Source of the DNA: an uncultured Corynebacterium sp.
GTDB taxonomy: Bacteria; Actinomycetota; Actinomycetes; Mycobacteriales; Mycobacteriaceae
Length of the DNA stretch: 64,000 nucleotides
Assembly (NCBI RefSeq): GCF_946221105.1
Contig: NZ_CAMICL010000002.1
Span: 1-64,000 of the forward strand
Direction: 5' to 3'
Positions within the stretch are counted from its first letter, which is position 1. Each line of letters opens with the position of its first letter. Under the pieces are notes generated by a model, which made no database searches, was not told the origin of the DNA, and saw only the letters and a list, made by a program, of their open reading frames with translations. A program made the position numbers and the translations under genes. This document shows, one piece after another, positions 41,953 to 51,185 of this stretch.

Positions 41953-43752
41953 TTAGCCGCGCACGTTGTGGCCGATGACTGCTGGCAGGAGCAGGGGAGC
42001 GTCGCCTAGCAGCGCCTTGAGGTTGCCGTCGCGCTCCACCGCACTGGTGACGGTGCGGACCTTCGAGCCTGACTTGTCGCGACCGCGGCCCCGGTTGGCG
42101 CCAGCAGCCATGGGTCCTGCGGCCACGGCACCGCCGCGTGCGCCGTTGGTGTTCTGGTTACCAGCCGCGCCTGCGGCGGCATACGACGAGCTTGCGCCAG
42201 CGTTGCCGAAAGCGGAACCCGTGCCGCCACCGAAGCCTGCACCATTGCCACCTGGGCGCATGCCATTGGCGCCGAGGCTGCCAGCGCGACGATTGCCCGC
42301 CGCGGAACCAGCGCTGCCAAAACCTGCGCCGGCGCCGGCGCCGGCGCCGGCACCGGCACCGGCACCGCGGCCGCTTCCCACGCCCGGCCGAGCGCCGTTT
42401 GCGGCCCCCGCGCCAGCGCCATGACCTTGCGCCGCGCCTACGCCACGGCTCCCTGCAGGGCCGCTACCCGGAGCGAGGCCAACTCCTGCCGCGCCAGTGC
42501 CAGGCGCTGCACCGGAGCCGGAGGCGCTGATGCCGCTTGCGGGCAGGCCTACGGTGCCAGAGCCGCCGTTGGCGGTGGGAGTGAGGGAAGTGACGGGTGC
42601 AGTGGCACCGCCCGTCGGCAAGCTGCCTGCTGCTGGCGGCGCCGGCGGGGCGAGCACCGCGGATGCCGATTGGGTTGGCGCTGCGCCTGCCGCGATGCGC
42701 TCAAAGGTTTCGGGCGTGGGGCGGCCGTACTGCTGGATGACTTCCGCGGGCGACTTCGCGTGTGCGAGATCGGCGAAACCGCGGCTGGCCAGCACGTCGC
42801 GAAGCCCTCGCGGCAGCTCGGTCGGTGTGTACGACGTTTCGGCCGGAGCTGGCACATCGGTGCTCGCGTAGGGGGTCGAAGGCACGCTACCGGCGTCGGG
42901 CAGCAGCCGGTTAAAGATTGGGATCGCCGGCACCAACCCAGCCGTGACACGGGCGGGGTAGGAAGCCAGGTATTGCGCCTCGATCATCTTTTTCGCCGCT
43001 GGATGGATCGCCGCGGCGTACGCGGCTGCCGACGCAGCGGCAAACATCCGTTCCGAGTCCGCCGCCATACCGAGCGCCTGCGTGTGATTGGCAAGCGAAA
43101 ACGAGTTAGCAACGTACCCGAGCCCGGCATTCTGAATCTGGGTGACTTTCTTCATCGCCTTTTCAATCCAGATCGTGTCCGCCGAGGAACTCAACGCATG
43201 CTGAACCCCGTTGAGTGCCTCCATGGCATCTGCGATGAGCCGCGCATTGGAATACCAAAAATCCGACGCCAGATACGCCAGGGGCGTATTGGTTGCGCTC
43301 AGCTTCATATCTGCACCGAGCAGGGACGACTCCGAAGCGGTGACCACGGCCGCATTGTTAAACGTGTTCGTCTTCGGATCCGCTGCCTTGAGCTGCTGGA
43401 ACCCCTGCGAGTACAGCGGCGTCAGCGCCGCGGCAGGCTTGCCGAGCGGCGCCAGCAGCGAGCCCATCATCCCGGAGAACGACTCATCCGTCTGCTGCGT
43501 GTTAGTTAGGGCAAGCCACAGGTTGTCCGCGGTGTGCTTCAGATACAGCGCGATCGCTTGATTCGCTTCCGGTGCCCGCTCGTCGCCGATCGGGCTGAGA
43601 CGCTCGCCCGCTTCGTCCAAGCCTCCCGCGTTGGAGAAACTGGTGAGGGAAATCCTCTGAGTGAGACGGTGGTTGTTAGTGAGACTTTTGCCTATTTCTC
43701 GTAGCTGTTCAACAGCACGGAAGACTGCATCAGTATCGATCGAAATCTTCAT
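41953..43752 (-). CDS. Gly/Ala-rich protein with helical N-terminus, type VII secretion-like architecture
   Basis: A 599-aa protein. The first 270 residues are predicted to be mostly helical (MKISIDTDAVFRAVEQLREIGKSL at the start). They lack a signal peptide, which recalls ESX-associated proteins. Residues about 290-370 carry a Pro-rich linker and RGLRDVLASRGFADLAHAKSP. From about 370 to 560 the chain is almost entirely Gly, Ala and Ser, including a run of GA dipeptides. The C-terminus ends with a short ordered stretch (AVERDGNLKALLGDAPLLLP). GGGGGTC precedes the ATG. Resemblance to PPE/Esp-type proteins is by architecture only; no WXG motif or secretion gene is nearby. Confidence 0.6.
   Translation of the reverse strand: MKISIDTDAVFRAVEQLREIGKSLTNNHRLTQRISLTSFSNAGGLDEAGERLSPIGDERAPEANQAIALYLKHTADNLWLALTNTQQTDESFSGMMGSLLAPLGKPAAALTPLYSQGFQQLKAADPKTNTFNNAAVVTASESSLLGADMKLSATNTPLAYLASDFWYSNARLIADAMEALNGVQHALSSSADTIWIEKAMKKVTQIQNAGLGYVANSFSLANHTQALGMAADSERMFAAASAAAYAAAIHPAAKKMIEAQYLASYPARVTAGLVPAIPIFNRLLPDAGSVPSTPYASTDVPAPAETSYTPTELPRGLRDVLASRGFADLAHAKSPAEVIQQYGRPTPETFERIAAGAAPTQSASAVLAPPAPPAAGSLPTGGATAPVTSLTPTANGGSGTVGLPASGISASGSGAAPGTGAAGVGLAPGSGPAGSRGVGAAQGHGAGAGAANGARPGVGSGRGAGAGAGAGAGAGAGFGSAGSAAGNRRAGSLGANGMRPGGNGAGFGGGTGSAFGNAGASSSYAAAGAAGNQNTNGARGGAVAAGPMAAGANRGRGRDKSGSKVRTVTSAVERDGNLKALLGDAPLLLPAVIGHNVRG
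42326..42367. repeat. GCCGGC/GGCACC hexamer microsatellite encoding Gly-Ala repeats
   Basis: About seven imperfect copies of a 6-bp unit lie head to tail, giving the GAGAGAGAG stretch of the Gly/Ala-rich protein. The units are in frame, so slippage by one unit changes length but not frame. Copy number is likely to vary between strains. Confidence 0.7.
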
Positions 43753-43835
43753 TTGACCCCCATTGGTTGTAGTGCTTGGGGCCACCGTAACTTCGACAAC
43801 AAGAACTCAAAAGAGTTTGTCCACTGAAATGGACA

Positions 43836-44501
43836 TTAATGCTTCGCGCTCCTATTGGCAGCGAAAAGCGCATCTAGGTTCTCAATCGCAACTTCGCAAG
43901 TACGGTCTTGACTGTTGTAACCATCTAAACCGGAAGCCTCGGAAACGATCCCTCCGCGCGTCGTGTCAATCTGGGCGTAGCAGTGAGTTCCTATCCCGTT
44001 CTTGGGCCCGTAGACGAAGACATCGGGAAGTAGATCCGAGGAATATTGCTTCAAAATTGAGGTTTGCTCCTCAACAAACTTTTGACTCGCGTTGTTGTTT
44101 CCAAAACCCTCGCCGGGGAGATCGCTGTGTTTCGTGAAATTGCACGCACTCAAACCGCGCGCTAACCCCGCGTACTCCTCCGGGATCGGCTCGACGTTGT
44201 CGAAGCCGGCGGCGGCGAATTCCTCGGGCGATATCTCGGTGCAGGGGTCGAAGATGTCGTCGCCGAGGGTGTAGGGGTCAAAGTCGCCGATTTCGAGGGT
44301 GCCGCTTTTGAAGTGGAACGCGGCGGGAGCATCGGCAGAATCGCCAGCAGAACCGCCAATCGCACCGCCCGCTGCTTCGGCGCTGTGCTCGTTGTCCTGG
44401 TCGCTGGCGGTGGGGGCCGGAGGGGCGTCGATAGGCGAAGGCTCCGAAGCGCACCCCGCAAGTACCCCGCATGCCATGAGCCAAGCGATGTGGCGTTTCA
44501 T
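43836..44501 (-). CDS. Lipoprotein of the DUF3558 type
   Basis: A 221-aa lipoprotein. The signal MKRHIAWLMACGVLAGC ends in the lipobox LAGC with Cys17. A Pro/Ala/Ser-rich spacer follows, then DIFDPCTEISPEEFAAAGFDNVEPIPEEY near residue 82, the DPC-L-x-G pattern of DUF3558. GLSACNFTKHSD and THCYAQIDTTRGG supply further conserved Cys residues. The last third is noticeably lower in G+C than its surroundings. GGAGGGG precedes the ATG. The gene starts 21 bp downstream of tRNA-Gln on the same strand, and the Gly/Ala-rich gene follows after 83 bp. Confidence 0.75.
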   Translation of the reverse strand: MKRHIAWLMACGVLAGCASEPSPIDAPPAPTASDQDNEHSAEAAGGAIGGSAGDSADAPAAFHFKSGTLEIGDFDPYTLGDDIFDPCTEISPEEFAAAGFDNVEPIPEEYAGLARGLSACNFTKHSDLPGEGFGNNNASQKFVEEQTSILKQYSSDLLPDVFVYGPKNGIGTHCYAQIDTTRGGIVSEASGLDGYNSQDRTCEVAIENLDALFAANRSAKH

Positions 44502-44521
44502 GTACCCCTCCAATAAAAAAG

Positions 44522-44593
44522 CTTCCCCACCAGGACTCGAACCTAGAATGACGGTACCAAAAACCGTAGTGTTGCCGATTACACCATGGGGAA
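44522..44593 (-). tRNA. tRNA-Gln (UUG)
   Basis: A complete cloverleaf on the minus strand: acceptor TTCCCCA pairs with TGGGGAA, D stem GTGT/ACAC, anticodon stem ACGGT/ACCGT with loop TTTTGGT, so the anticodon is UUG. The TTCGAGT loop is a good T-loop. No CCA is encoded; GCTTTTTTA follows directly and the T-run may end transcription. Confidence 0.94.
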
Positions 44594-44604
44594 TAGCACC
44601 GCTG

Positions 44605-44632
44605 ATTGTAGACCAGACCCGCCAACTGCCAA
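44605..44632 (-). promoter_or_regulatory. Promoter of tRNA-Gln
   Basis: On the minus strand TTGGCA (44632-44627) and TACAAT (44610-44605) are separated by 16 bp, a near-consensus sigma-A type pair. The mature tRNA begins 11 nt after the -10 hexamer. This is one of the few conventional -35/-10 promoters that can be read with confidence here. Confidence 0.75.
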
Positions 44633-44670
44633 AGACGGGGTTAACACTACGACGCTCTAAGCTAGGGCGC

Positions 44671-45336
44671 ATGGCTCGAAGGCGAATGACGGCACCCCAG
44701 CGCAGAGATCAGTTGATCGGAGTGGGCAGGCAAGCATTTGCTGAGCGGGGCCTCGACGGCATTTCCATGGAGGAGATCGCGGCGCGCGCCGGGGTGTCCA
44801 AACCTGTGGTGTACGAGCATTTCGGCAGCAAGGAAGGCCTGTACCAGGAGGTTGTGCGGCTGGAGATGGCCCGGCTGGAGCACACGATTACGTCGAATAT
44901 CCAGGCCGGCCCGTGGCGCGACCGCATCGAGCGCGGCGTGCTGGCGCTTTTGACCTACGTGGAGGAGGAAACGGACGGGTTTGTCATCCTCGCGCACGGG
45001 CAGCTGCCGGGGGAGGGCAGGACGTACTCGACGATCCTCAACCGCGTCACCGCCGAGGTGAGCTACCTGCTGGGGGAGGCATTTAAGCACCGCGGGCTCG
45101 ACGAGTCGATGGCGGGGCTGTACGGTCAGGCGCTTGTGGGCACCGTCTCCAATTCGGCGCTGTGGTGGCTGGACGAGCGCACGCCCGACAAGCACACCGT
45201 GGCGGCGCACATTTCCAATCTGTGCTGGAACGGGTTGCGGGGGATGGAGGCGCAGCCGCGTGTGTACGGAAGCGGCGAGGCGAGCGAAAGCGCGAGCGAC
45301 GAGACAAGCGGCGATACCGCAGAGAAGGATGCGTAA
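44671..45336 (+). CDS. TetR-family transcriptional regulator upstream of mfd
   Basis: A 221-aa regulator. The helix-turn-helix is at about residues 12-58 (LIGVGRQAFAERGLDGISMEEIAARAGVSKPVVYEHFGSKEGLYQEVV), followed by a TetR ligand domain (DGFVILAHGQLPGEGR) and a Ser/Glu-rich tail. The ATG lies 7 nt behind TAAGCT, so the mRNA is leaderless. The gene ends 5 bp before mfd and both are likely in one operon, which is unusual for a repair helicase. The target genes and ligand are unknown. Confidence 0.86.
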   Translation: MARRRMTAPQRRDQLIGVGRQAFAERGLDGISMEEIAARAGVSKPVVYEHFGSKEGLYQEVVRLEMARLEHTITSNIQAGPWRDRIERGVLALLTYVEEETDGFVILAHGQLPGEGRTYSTILNRVTAEVSYLLGEAFKHRGLDESMAGLYGQALVGTVSNSALWWLDERTPDKHTVAAHISNLCWNGLRGMEAQPRVYGSGEASESASDETSGDTAEKDA

Positions 45337-45341
45337 GACAC

Positions 45342-48300
45342 ATGACTGACACCACCCCGCCCGTGTTGGGCGGTTTGCTCACCGCGGCGCTGACGGACCC
45401 GAAGCTGAAAGGCCTGGTCACGCACGTGGGCGAGGATTCGCTGCACGTCACTGGCATTGACCAGGTACGTTCTTGGGCTGCGGGCGCGATTGCGCGCGAG
45501 ACGCCGGTGCTGCTTGTCACGGCCACCGGCCACGAGGCGGAGGACCTCGCCGCGGAGCTGAAGGCCATTTTGGGCGAGGAGAAGGTCGCGCAGTTCCCGG
45601 CATACGAGACGCTGCCGCACGAGCGTCTCTCGCCGGCGCCGGACATTGTGGGGCGCCGCTCGAAGGTGCTGTGGGACATGCCGCGCGTGATCGTCGCGGC
45701 GGCGCGCGCGGTGTGCCAGCCGGTGCTGCCGCCGGCGGAGCCTGTCAGCATCGCGGTGGATGAGGAGCACGACTTCGAGGAGCTGACCGCGCAGCTGGTG
45801 CACTTCGCGTACAACCATGTGGACATGGTGGCGTCGCGAGGCGAGTTCGCCACCCGCGGCGGCATCATCGACGTCTTCCCGACCACCGCGCAAAACCCTG
45901 TGCGCATCGAATTCTGGGGCGACGAAGTCACCGACATCCGCTCGTTCGCGGTCGCGGACCAGCGCACCATCGAGGAGGTGCGCGCGGTTGAGCTGCATCC
46001 TGCGAGGCAATTGCTTATCGACGACACCGTGGCCGCCAAAGCCGACGACCTCGCGCGAAAGTTCCCCTCGAACCCGACGTTGTCGTCGCTGCTCGCCCGC
46101 ATCTCGGAAAAGCAGCCGGCGGATGGCATGGAGGCGCTCATCCCGGCGCTGACGGACAAGCAGTACGCGGTGCTGCCGGAGCTTATGCCCGCAGGTTCCG
46201 TGGTGCTGGTGACCAACCCGGAGAAGGTGCGCACCCGCATTGCCGACTTGGAGGCGACGGACCGCGAGTTCCTCGAGGCCGGCTGGGAGGCCGCCGCCAT
46301 GGGCGCCGAGGGCCCTGTGGTGGTGGAGGGCCTGGACGTGTCCGCCTCGTCGTACCGCTCGTACGAGTCGCTGGAGGTCTCCGCGTCCAAGACCGGCAAC
46401 GCTTGGTGGACGTTTGCCCCGCCCGGCATGTTCGCCGCCGACGACGCGGAGACGCTGCCACTGGAATTCGAGGCCGCGCCCGCGCCGAAGGGCGACCCGA
46501 AGGCGATCGAGCAGCTCTACGCCACCCTGAAACTCCACATCGGGCAGAACCACGGCAAGGTCGCGTTCGTGGCACCGGCGAAGGGCACGATCGACCGCAT
46601 GGCGGAGCGCCTGCGCGAGCACGGCGTGTCCGCGCGCGTGGCCACACCCGGTTTGGAGCCGGTCGAGGGTGCGGTGACCTTGTACCAGGCGCTGTCGCAC
46701 GCGGGCCTGGTCTTCGGCGGGCCGAACCTGGTCGTGGTCACCGAAACGGACGTCACCGGCAACCGCGTCGGCGATATCGCGGGTGCTAAACGACGCGCCC
46801 CGCGCCGCCGCAACCGCGTCGACCCCCTCGCACTGCAGCCTGGCGACTTCGTCGTGCACGACACCCACGGCATCGGCAAGTTCGTGAAGATGGCCGAGCG
46901 CACCGTCAAAGCCGGCGACGAGGACTCGCGCCGCGAATACATCGTGCTGGAGTACCAGCCTGCCAAGCGCGGCCAGCCCGGCGACCAGCTGTGGGTGCCA
47001 ATGGAGTCTTTGGACCTGCTGAGTAAGTACACCGGGGGCGAGAAACCGTCGCTAAGCAAGATGGGCGGCTCCGACTGGAAGTCCACTAAGCGCAAGGCGC
47101 GCGCCGCGGTGCGCGAGATCGCCGGCGAGCTGGTGGAGCTCTACGCCAAGCGCCAAGCCGCACCGGGCCACGCGTTCGCGCCGGACACCCCGTGGCAGCA
47201 CGAGATGGAAGACGCCTTCCCGTTCGTGGAGACCGAAGACCAGCTCACCGCCATCGAAGCGGTGAAGTCGGACATGGAAAAGCCCACGCCGATGGACCGC
47301 GTCATCGTCGGTGATGTGGGCTTCGGCAAAACTGAGGTCGCCGTGCGCGCCGCGTTTAAGGCAGTCCAGGACGGCAAGCAGGTCGCGGTGCTCGTGCCCA
47401 CGACCCTTCTGGCCCAGCAGCACTTCTCCACGTTTAGCCAGCGCATGGACGGCTTCGGCGTGACGGTGCGCGAGCTGTCGCGCTTTACCACCGCCGCCGA
47501 TTCGAAGAAGATCATTTCGGGACTTGCGGACGGCTCGGTGGACATCGTCATCGGCACCCACCGCCTGCTGCAGACGGGCGTGCAGTGGAAGAACCTCGGC
47601 CTGATCATCGTGGACGAGGAGCAGCGCTTCGGCGTGGAGCACAAGGAGCACATCAAGGCGCTCAAATCGCACGTGGACGTGCTGACCATGACCGCAACGC
47701 CGATCCCGCGCACCCTGGAGATGTCTTTGACCGGCATCCGCGAGATGACCTCCATTACCACCGCGCCGGAGGACCGCCACCCGGTGTTGACCTATGTGGG
47801 CCCGCAGGAGGACAAGCAGGTCGCCGCCGCAATTCGCCGCGAGCTGCTCCGCGACGGGCAGGTGTTCTACATCCACAACAAGGTCTCCGACATTGAAAAG
47901 ACCGCCCGCCAGCTGCGCGAGCTTGTCCCGGAGGCGCGCATCGTGGTCGCCCACGGCCAGATGAGCGAGCAGGTGCTCGAGCAGACCGTGCAGGGTTTTT
48001 GGAACCGCGACTACGACGTGATGGTCTGCACCACCATCGTCGAAACCGGCCTGGACATCGCCAACGCCAACACCCTGATCGTGGAAAACGCCCAGAACAT
48101 GGGCTTGAGCCAGTTGCACCAGCTGCGCGGGCGCGTGGGCCGTTCCCGCGAGCGCGCCTACGCGTACTTTTTGTACCCGAAGGACAAAACGCTCACGGAG
48201 ACCTCCTACGACCGCCTGGCCACCATCGCCCAGAACAACGATCTGGGCTCCGGCATCGCCGTGGCGCAAAAGGACCTGGAGATGCGCGGCGCCGGCAACG

Positions 48301-48986
48301 TGCTCGGCGCCGAGCAGTCCGGCCACATCGCTGGGGTGGGCTTTGACATGTACGTCCGCCTGGTCAGCGAAGCCGTGGAAACCTTCAAGGGGCTCATGAG
48401 CGGCGAGCCCATCGACGCCACCGACAAGGGCCCGAAAGAGATCCGCGTGGACCTGCCCGTCGACGCCCACATCCCGGAGAGCTACATCAACTCCGAGCGT
48501 CTGCGCCTGGAGGTCTACCGCAAGCTCGCGGAAGCGCGCGACGACGACGCCCTGACCGCCGCCGCCGACGACATGATCGACCGCTTCGGCGCCCTGCCGA
48601 AAGAGGTCGAGCACCTCATGGCCGTAGCGCGACTGCGCAACCAGGCCCGCGAGGTCGGCGTTGCGGATGTGCTCACCCAGGGCAGTCGCATCAAGCTGCA
48701 CCCGGTGGAGCTGCCAGACTCCAAGCAGGTGCGCCTGAAGCGCCTCTACCCGGGCGCGAACTTCCGCGCCGCGGCGAAAGCGCTGCAGGTGCCGATGCCG
48801 CGCGAGGGCGGGGCGAAGCGCGCGCTGAATTCGCCGAACCTGCGCGACCTGGAGCTTTTGCAGTGGGTCGCCGACTTCATGACGGAGATGCTCGACGCCC
48901 CGAAGATCTCCGTCGCGGGTGCTGCCGCGGATGCTGCGGCCGCAGAAAAGGCGCCGAAGAAGAAGGTGTTCTCCGTCAGCGAGTAG
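45342..48986 (+). CDS. mfd: Transcription-repair coupling factor
   Basis: Displaces stalled RNA polymerase and recruits UvrA to damage on the transcribed strand. The 1214-aa length is typical. A UvrB-like N-terminal part (FPAYETLPHERLSPAPDIVGRRSKVL near residue 84) is followed by the RNA-polymerase-interaction domain (LQPGDFVVHDTHGIGKFVKM near residue 498). The RecG-like helicase has Walker A GDVGFGKTEVAVRAAF near residue 661, DEEQRFGVEHKE near residue 760 and QLRGRVGRSRERAYAYFLYP near residue 927. The C-terminal TRCF domain covers the last 130 residues. GAGAAGGAT lies before the ATG. It probably shares a message with the TetR gene 5 bp upstream. Confidence 0.95.
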   Translation: MTDTTPPVLGGLLTAALTDPKLKGLVTHVGEDSLHVTGIDQVRSWAAGAIARETPVLLVTATGHEAEDLAAELKAILGEEKVAQFPAYETLPHERLSPAPDIVGRRSKVLWDMPRVIVAAARAVCQPVLPPAEPVSIAVDEEHDFEELTAQLVHFAYNHVDMVASRGEFATRGGIIDVFPTTAQNPVRIEFWGDEVTDIRSFAVADQRTIEEVRAVELHPARQLLIDDTVAAKADDLARKFPSNPTLSSLLARISEKQPADGMEALIPALTDKQYAVLPELMPAGSVVLVTNPEKVRTRIADLEATDREFLEAGWEAAAMGAEGPVVVEGLDVSASSYRSYESLEVSASKTGNAWWTFAPPGMFAADDAETLPLEFEAAPAPKGDPKAIEQLYATLKLHIGQNHGKVAFVAPAKGTIDRMAERLREHGVSARVATPGLEPVEGAVTLYQALSHAGLVFGGPNLVVVTETDVTGNRVGDIAGAKRRAPRRRNRVDPLALQPGDFVVHDTHGIGKFVKMAERTVKAGDEDSRREYIVLEYQPAKRGQPGDQLWVPMESLDLLSKYTGGEKPSLSKMGGSDWKSTKRKARAAVREIAGELVELYAKRQAAPGHAFAPDTPWQHEMEDAFPFVETEDQLTAIEAVKSDMEKPTPMDRVIVGDVGFGKTEVAVRAAFKAVQDGKQVAVLVPTTLLAQQHFSTFSQRMDGFGVTVRELSRFTTAADSKKIISGLADGSVDIVIGTHRLLQTGVQWKNLGLIIVDEEQRFGVEHKEHIKALKSHVDVLTMTATPIPRTLEMSLTGIREMTSITTAPEDRHPVLTYVGPQEDKQVAAAIRRELLRDGQVFYIHNKVSDIEKTARQLRELVPEARIVVAHGQMSEQVLEQTVQGFWNRDYDVMVCTTIVETGLDIANANTLIVENAQNMGLSQLHQLRGRVGRSRERAYAYFLYPKDKTLTETSYDRLATIAQNNDLGSGIAVAQKDLEMRGAGNVLGAEQSGHIAGVGFDMYVRLVSEAVETFKGLMSGEPIDATDKGPKEIRVDLPVDAHIPESYINSERLRLEVYRKLAEARDDDALTAAADDMIDRFGALPKEVEHLMAVARLRNQAREVGVADVLTQGSRIKLHPVELPDSKQVRLKRLYPGANFRAAAKALQVPMPREGGAKRALNSPNLRDLELLQWVADFMTEMLDAPKISVAGAAADAAAAEKAPKKKVFSVSE

Positions 48987-49006
48987 CAGGGCTGCTGAGA
49001 GGCTGC

Positions 49007-49660
49007 CTAGAAGAACTGAGGCAGGATCAGCAGCATGCCGATACTCCACGTCAGGTGCGCCGCGATGGGGGAGTAGAGCCTGCCGGTCTTCACGGACTCG
49101 TAGTAGGTCACAGCCCCCAGCACGCCGGCGGCGAAGACCAGAAGCGGCACGCCCATCACGCAGGTGACCAGGCAGTAGGCCAGTGTGGACCACACGCCAG
49201 CCTGCACCACCGACTGACCCATGCCCCGCAGCTGGCGCGGCACCGCGTCGCGGAACACCATCTCCTCGCCGGCGCCGTTGACCACTAGCACCAGCAAAGT
49301 CAGGAAGTACCCGCCTTTGTTCGGGGTCTGCAGCAGCTCCGCGGCCGGGCCGGCCAGCAGTGGGATGTGCTGCACCACCAGCGCGCCGAGGACGAACACG
49401 AGCGCGAGGGTGGCGCCGATGAGGGTGCCGCGGAGGACGTCGAAAAGCTTGCGGGGCCCCGCGAACGCCTCGCGGTCACCCCACAGCCACCACGCGGCCG
49501 CGTAGACCACCGCCGTAAACGCGGTGGCCCAGTAGAAGCCAGCGGTGCCGTCGCCGGCGCGGCGCGCGAGAAAGAGGCCGAGTGCGCCGAGCGCACACGG
49601 CACCAAAAGCAGCCATTGCCTGGTCACGTGGGGTCTTTGTCCGTCAACTTCCGCAAACAC
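49007..49660 (-). CDS. CPBP-family intramembrane metalloprotease
   Basis: A 217-aa membrane protein related to CAAX prenyl proteases. After several hydrophobic helices, VNGAGEEMVFRDAVPRQLRG near residue 128 supplies the Glu-Glu and Arg of the active site, and SPIAAHLTWSIGMLLI near the C-terminus supplies the metal-binding His. Bacterial members often process or protect against small peptides. The start is uncertain. GTG at 49660 has TAACCT 8 nt upstream and would be leaderless. Another GTG at 49627 begins the first membrane helix. It is convergent with mfd. Confidence 0.78.
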   Translation of the reverse strand: MFAEVDGQRPHVTRQWLLLVPCALGALGLFLARRAGDGTAGFYWATAFTAVVYAAAWWLWGDREAFAGPRKLFDVLRGTLIGATLALVFVLGALVVQHIPLLAGPAAELLQTPNKGGYFLTLLVLVVNGAGEEMVFRDAVPRQLRGMGQSVVQAGVWSTLAYCLVTCVMGVPLLVFAAGVLGAVTYYESVKTGRLYSPIAAHLTWSIGMLLILPQFF

Positions 49661-49703
49661 GGAAGCTAAGGTTACCGGCCCGCAGACCAAGCAATTCCGA
49701 CAG

Positions 49704-51026
49704 CTACTTCACGGAGAAGATGATCATCTCGGTGTCGTCGGGTTTGCCGCGGTAGCGGCCGTCGTCGCCCGGGAAGTTGTTGTCCAGCGCGGTGAGGTAG
49801 CGGCCGTCCTCGAGCTGGACGATGGTCTCGACGCTGAGCAGCGCGAATTGGAACGGATCGCCGATGCCGTAGGCGCGGGCGTCGGAAACCATGCCGATCT
49901 TCCCCGGGTTGGCAATGTCGAGCAGGTCCGCCATCAGCTCCTTTTTCACCGTGGAGCCGGCTTCAGCGTCCGCGAAGTCCTTGACCTCGAAGACCTTCTT
50001 CAGCTGCGCTTCCGAGCCGCGGAAATCGTCGCGCTCGAGCACGAGCAGGCGGCCGTCCTTGGTCAAAAACGCGTCGCCGATCAGGGCGTCGTCGCCCTCT
50101 GCCACGTAGTTCCAGGTCTTGCCGGTGTACTTGCCGGACTCGGTGTCGAACTGGGAGATCACGCGCACGCGCTTGTCGGTGGCGCTGTCCAGGTAGCCCT
50201 CGAAAATGGGGTACAGGTAGCGGCCGTCGGTGGCCATCGCCTCGAAGCCCTTGGAGTTGCGCAGGTTCGGCTTTTCGTCCTTGCCCAGGGTCGGGTTCGA
50301 CGGGCTCTTGACGCCGGGGTAGGGGTACGGGGCGTCGAGAAGCGTGCCGTCCTTATCAACGTGCAGGATGTAGGGGCCGAACTCCTCGCCGACCCAGAAG
50401 GTGCCGTCTTCGGCGCGGACGAAGGACTCCGGGTCGAAGTCGGCGCCGGTGAGCAGGCGGTCCTTGGTGTCGTTGTTGACGATCTCCCACGGGATCGTGT
50501 TGTTTGGGTCCTTCAACTCGATGTAGTCCAGCACTTCGATGCCGCCGACGTCCTTCGGGTTCTTCGCGGTCTCGGCGGTTTCCCAATTCGGCTTCACCGT
50601 GTAGATGCGCAGCAGGAAGTCCGAGGAGTTCTGCTTCGAGCCGAAGCCGTTGTCCGGCAGTGCGAAGAACTCGCCGTCGCCCTTTTCGATCATGCCGGAA
50701 AAGCCCGGGATGACCTGGCCTTTGAACGGGTGGGTCTGGCCGTTGCCGTCGAAAGCGTCCTTGCCGGAGTCCGGGCCCGGCGCCTGGTAGAGCGCAGACA
50801 GCTTCGCGCGGCCTTCAAGCACCGGCCCGTTGACCTCGGGCGCGGGCTCGGTGTGGGCGGCGCCGTCGCTGGAGCCGGTCGCTTCCGAGCTCCCGCCAGC
50901 GGCGGAACCGATCGCGCCGCCGACGAGGCCGCCGACAACGAACGCGCCCGCGACAGCCGCGATGAGCTGCTCGAGGTTGAGGTTCTTAATGATCTGGTCG
51001 AGCGGGGGAGGGAGCTGAATATTCAT
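49704..51026 (-). CDS. Esterase-like activity of phytase family protein, membrane-anchored
   Basis: A 440-aa exported protein. NLEQLIAAVAGAFVVGGLVGGAIGSAAGG near residue 18 is a hydrophobic segment that could serve as uncleaved anchor or signal. A Ser/Ala/Glu-rich linker follows. The remaining 370 residues look like a beta-propeller of the phytase-like esterase family (PF13449), with FSGMIEKGDGEFFALPDNGFGSKQNSSDFLLRIY near residue 110, DPESFVRAEDGTFWVGEEFGPYILHVDKDG near residue 200 and GFEAMATDGRYLYPIFEG near residue 262. Relatives are periplasmic or surface phosphodiesterase-like proteins. No partner genes are evident, and the substrate is unknown. Confidence 0.82.
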   Translation of the reverse strand: MNIQLPPPLDQIIKNLNLEQLIAAVAGAFVVGGLVGGAIGSAAGGSSEATGSSDGAAHTEPAPEVNGPVLEGRAKLSALYQAPGPDSGKDAFDGNGQTHPFKGQVIPGFSGMIEKGDGEFFALPDNGFGSKQNSSDFLLRIYTVKPNWETAETAKNPKDVGGIEVLDYIELKDPNNTIPWEIVNNDTKDRLLTGADFDPESFVRAEDGTFWVGEEFGPYILHVDKDGTLLDAPYPYPGVKSPSNPTLGKDEKPNLRNSKGFEAMATDGRYLYPIFEGYLDSATDKRVRVISQFDTESGKYTGKTWNYVAEGDDALIGDAFLTKDGRLLVLERDDFRGSEAQLKKVFEVKDFADAEAGSTVKKELMADLLDIANPGKIGMVSDARAYGIGDPFQFALLSVETIVQLEDGRYLTALDNNFPGDDGRYRGKPDDTEMIIFSVK

Positions 51027-51185
51027 ATGCCACTGCCTTTACAATCGTGCGAAGCTGAGCGGAAAACTCAGGCGAAACTTAGTTTTCGCACAGCGAGTGT
51101 AAGGCGGGTCGGCCGGCTTCGCTCGGTGAAAACAGCCGACCGATTCCCGCCCGGAGGCGCGGGGGAAGTACGATATTTTCCCGTC

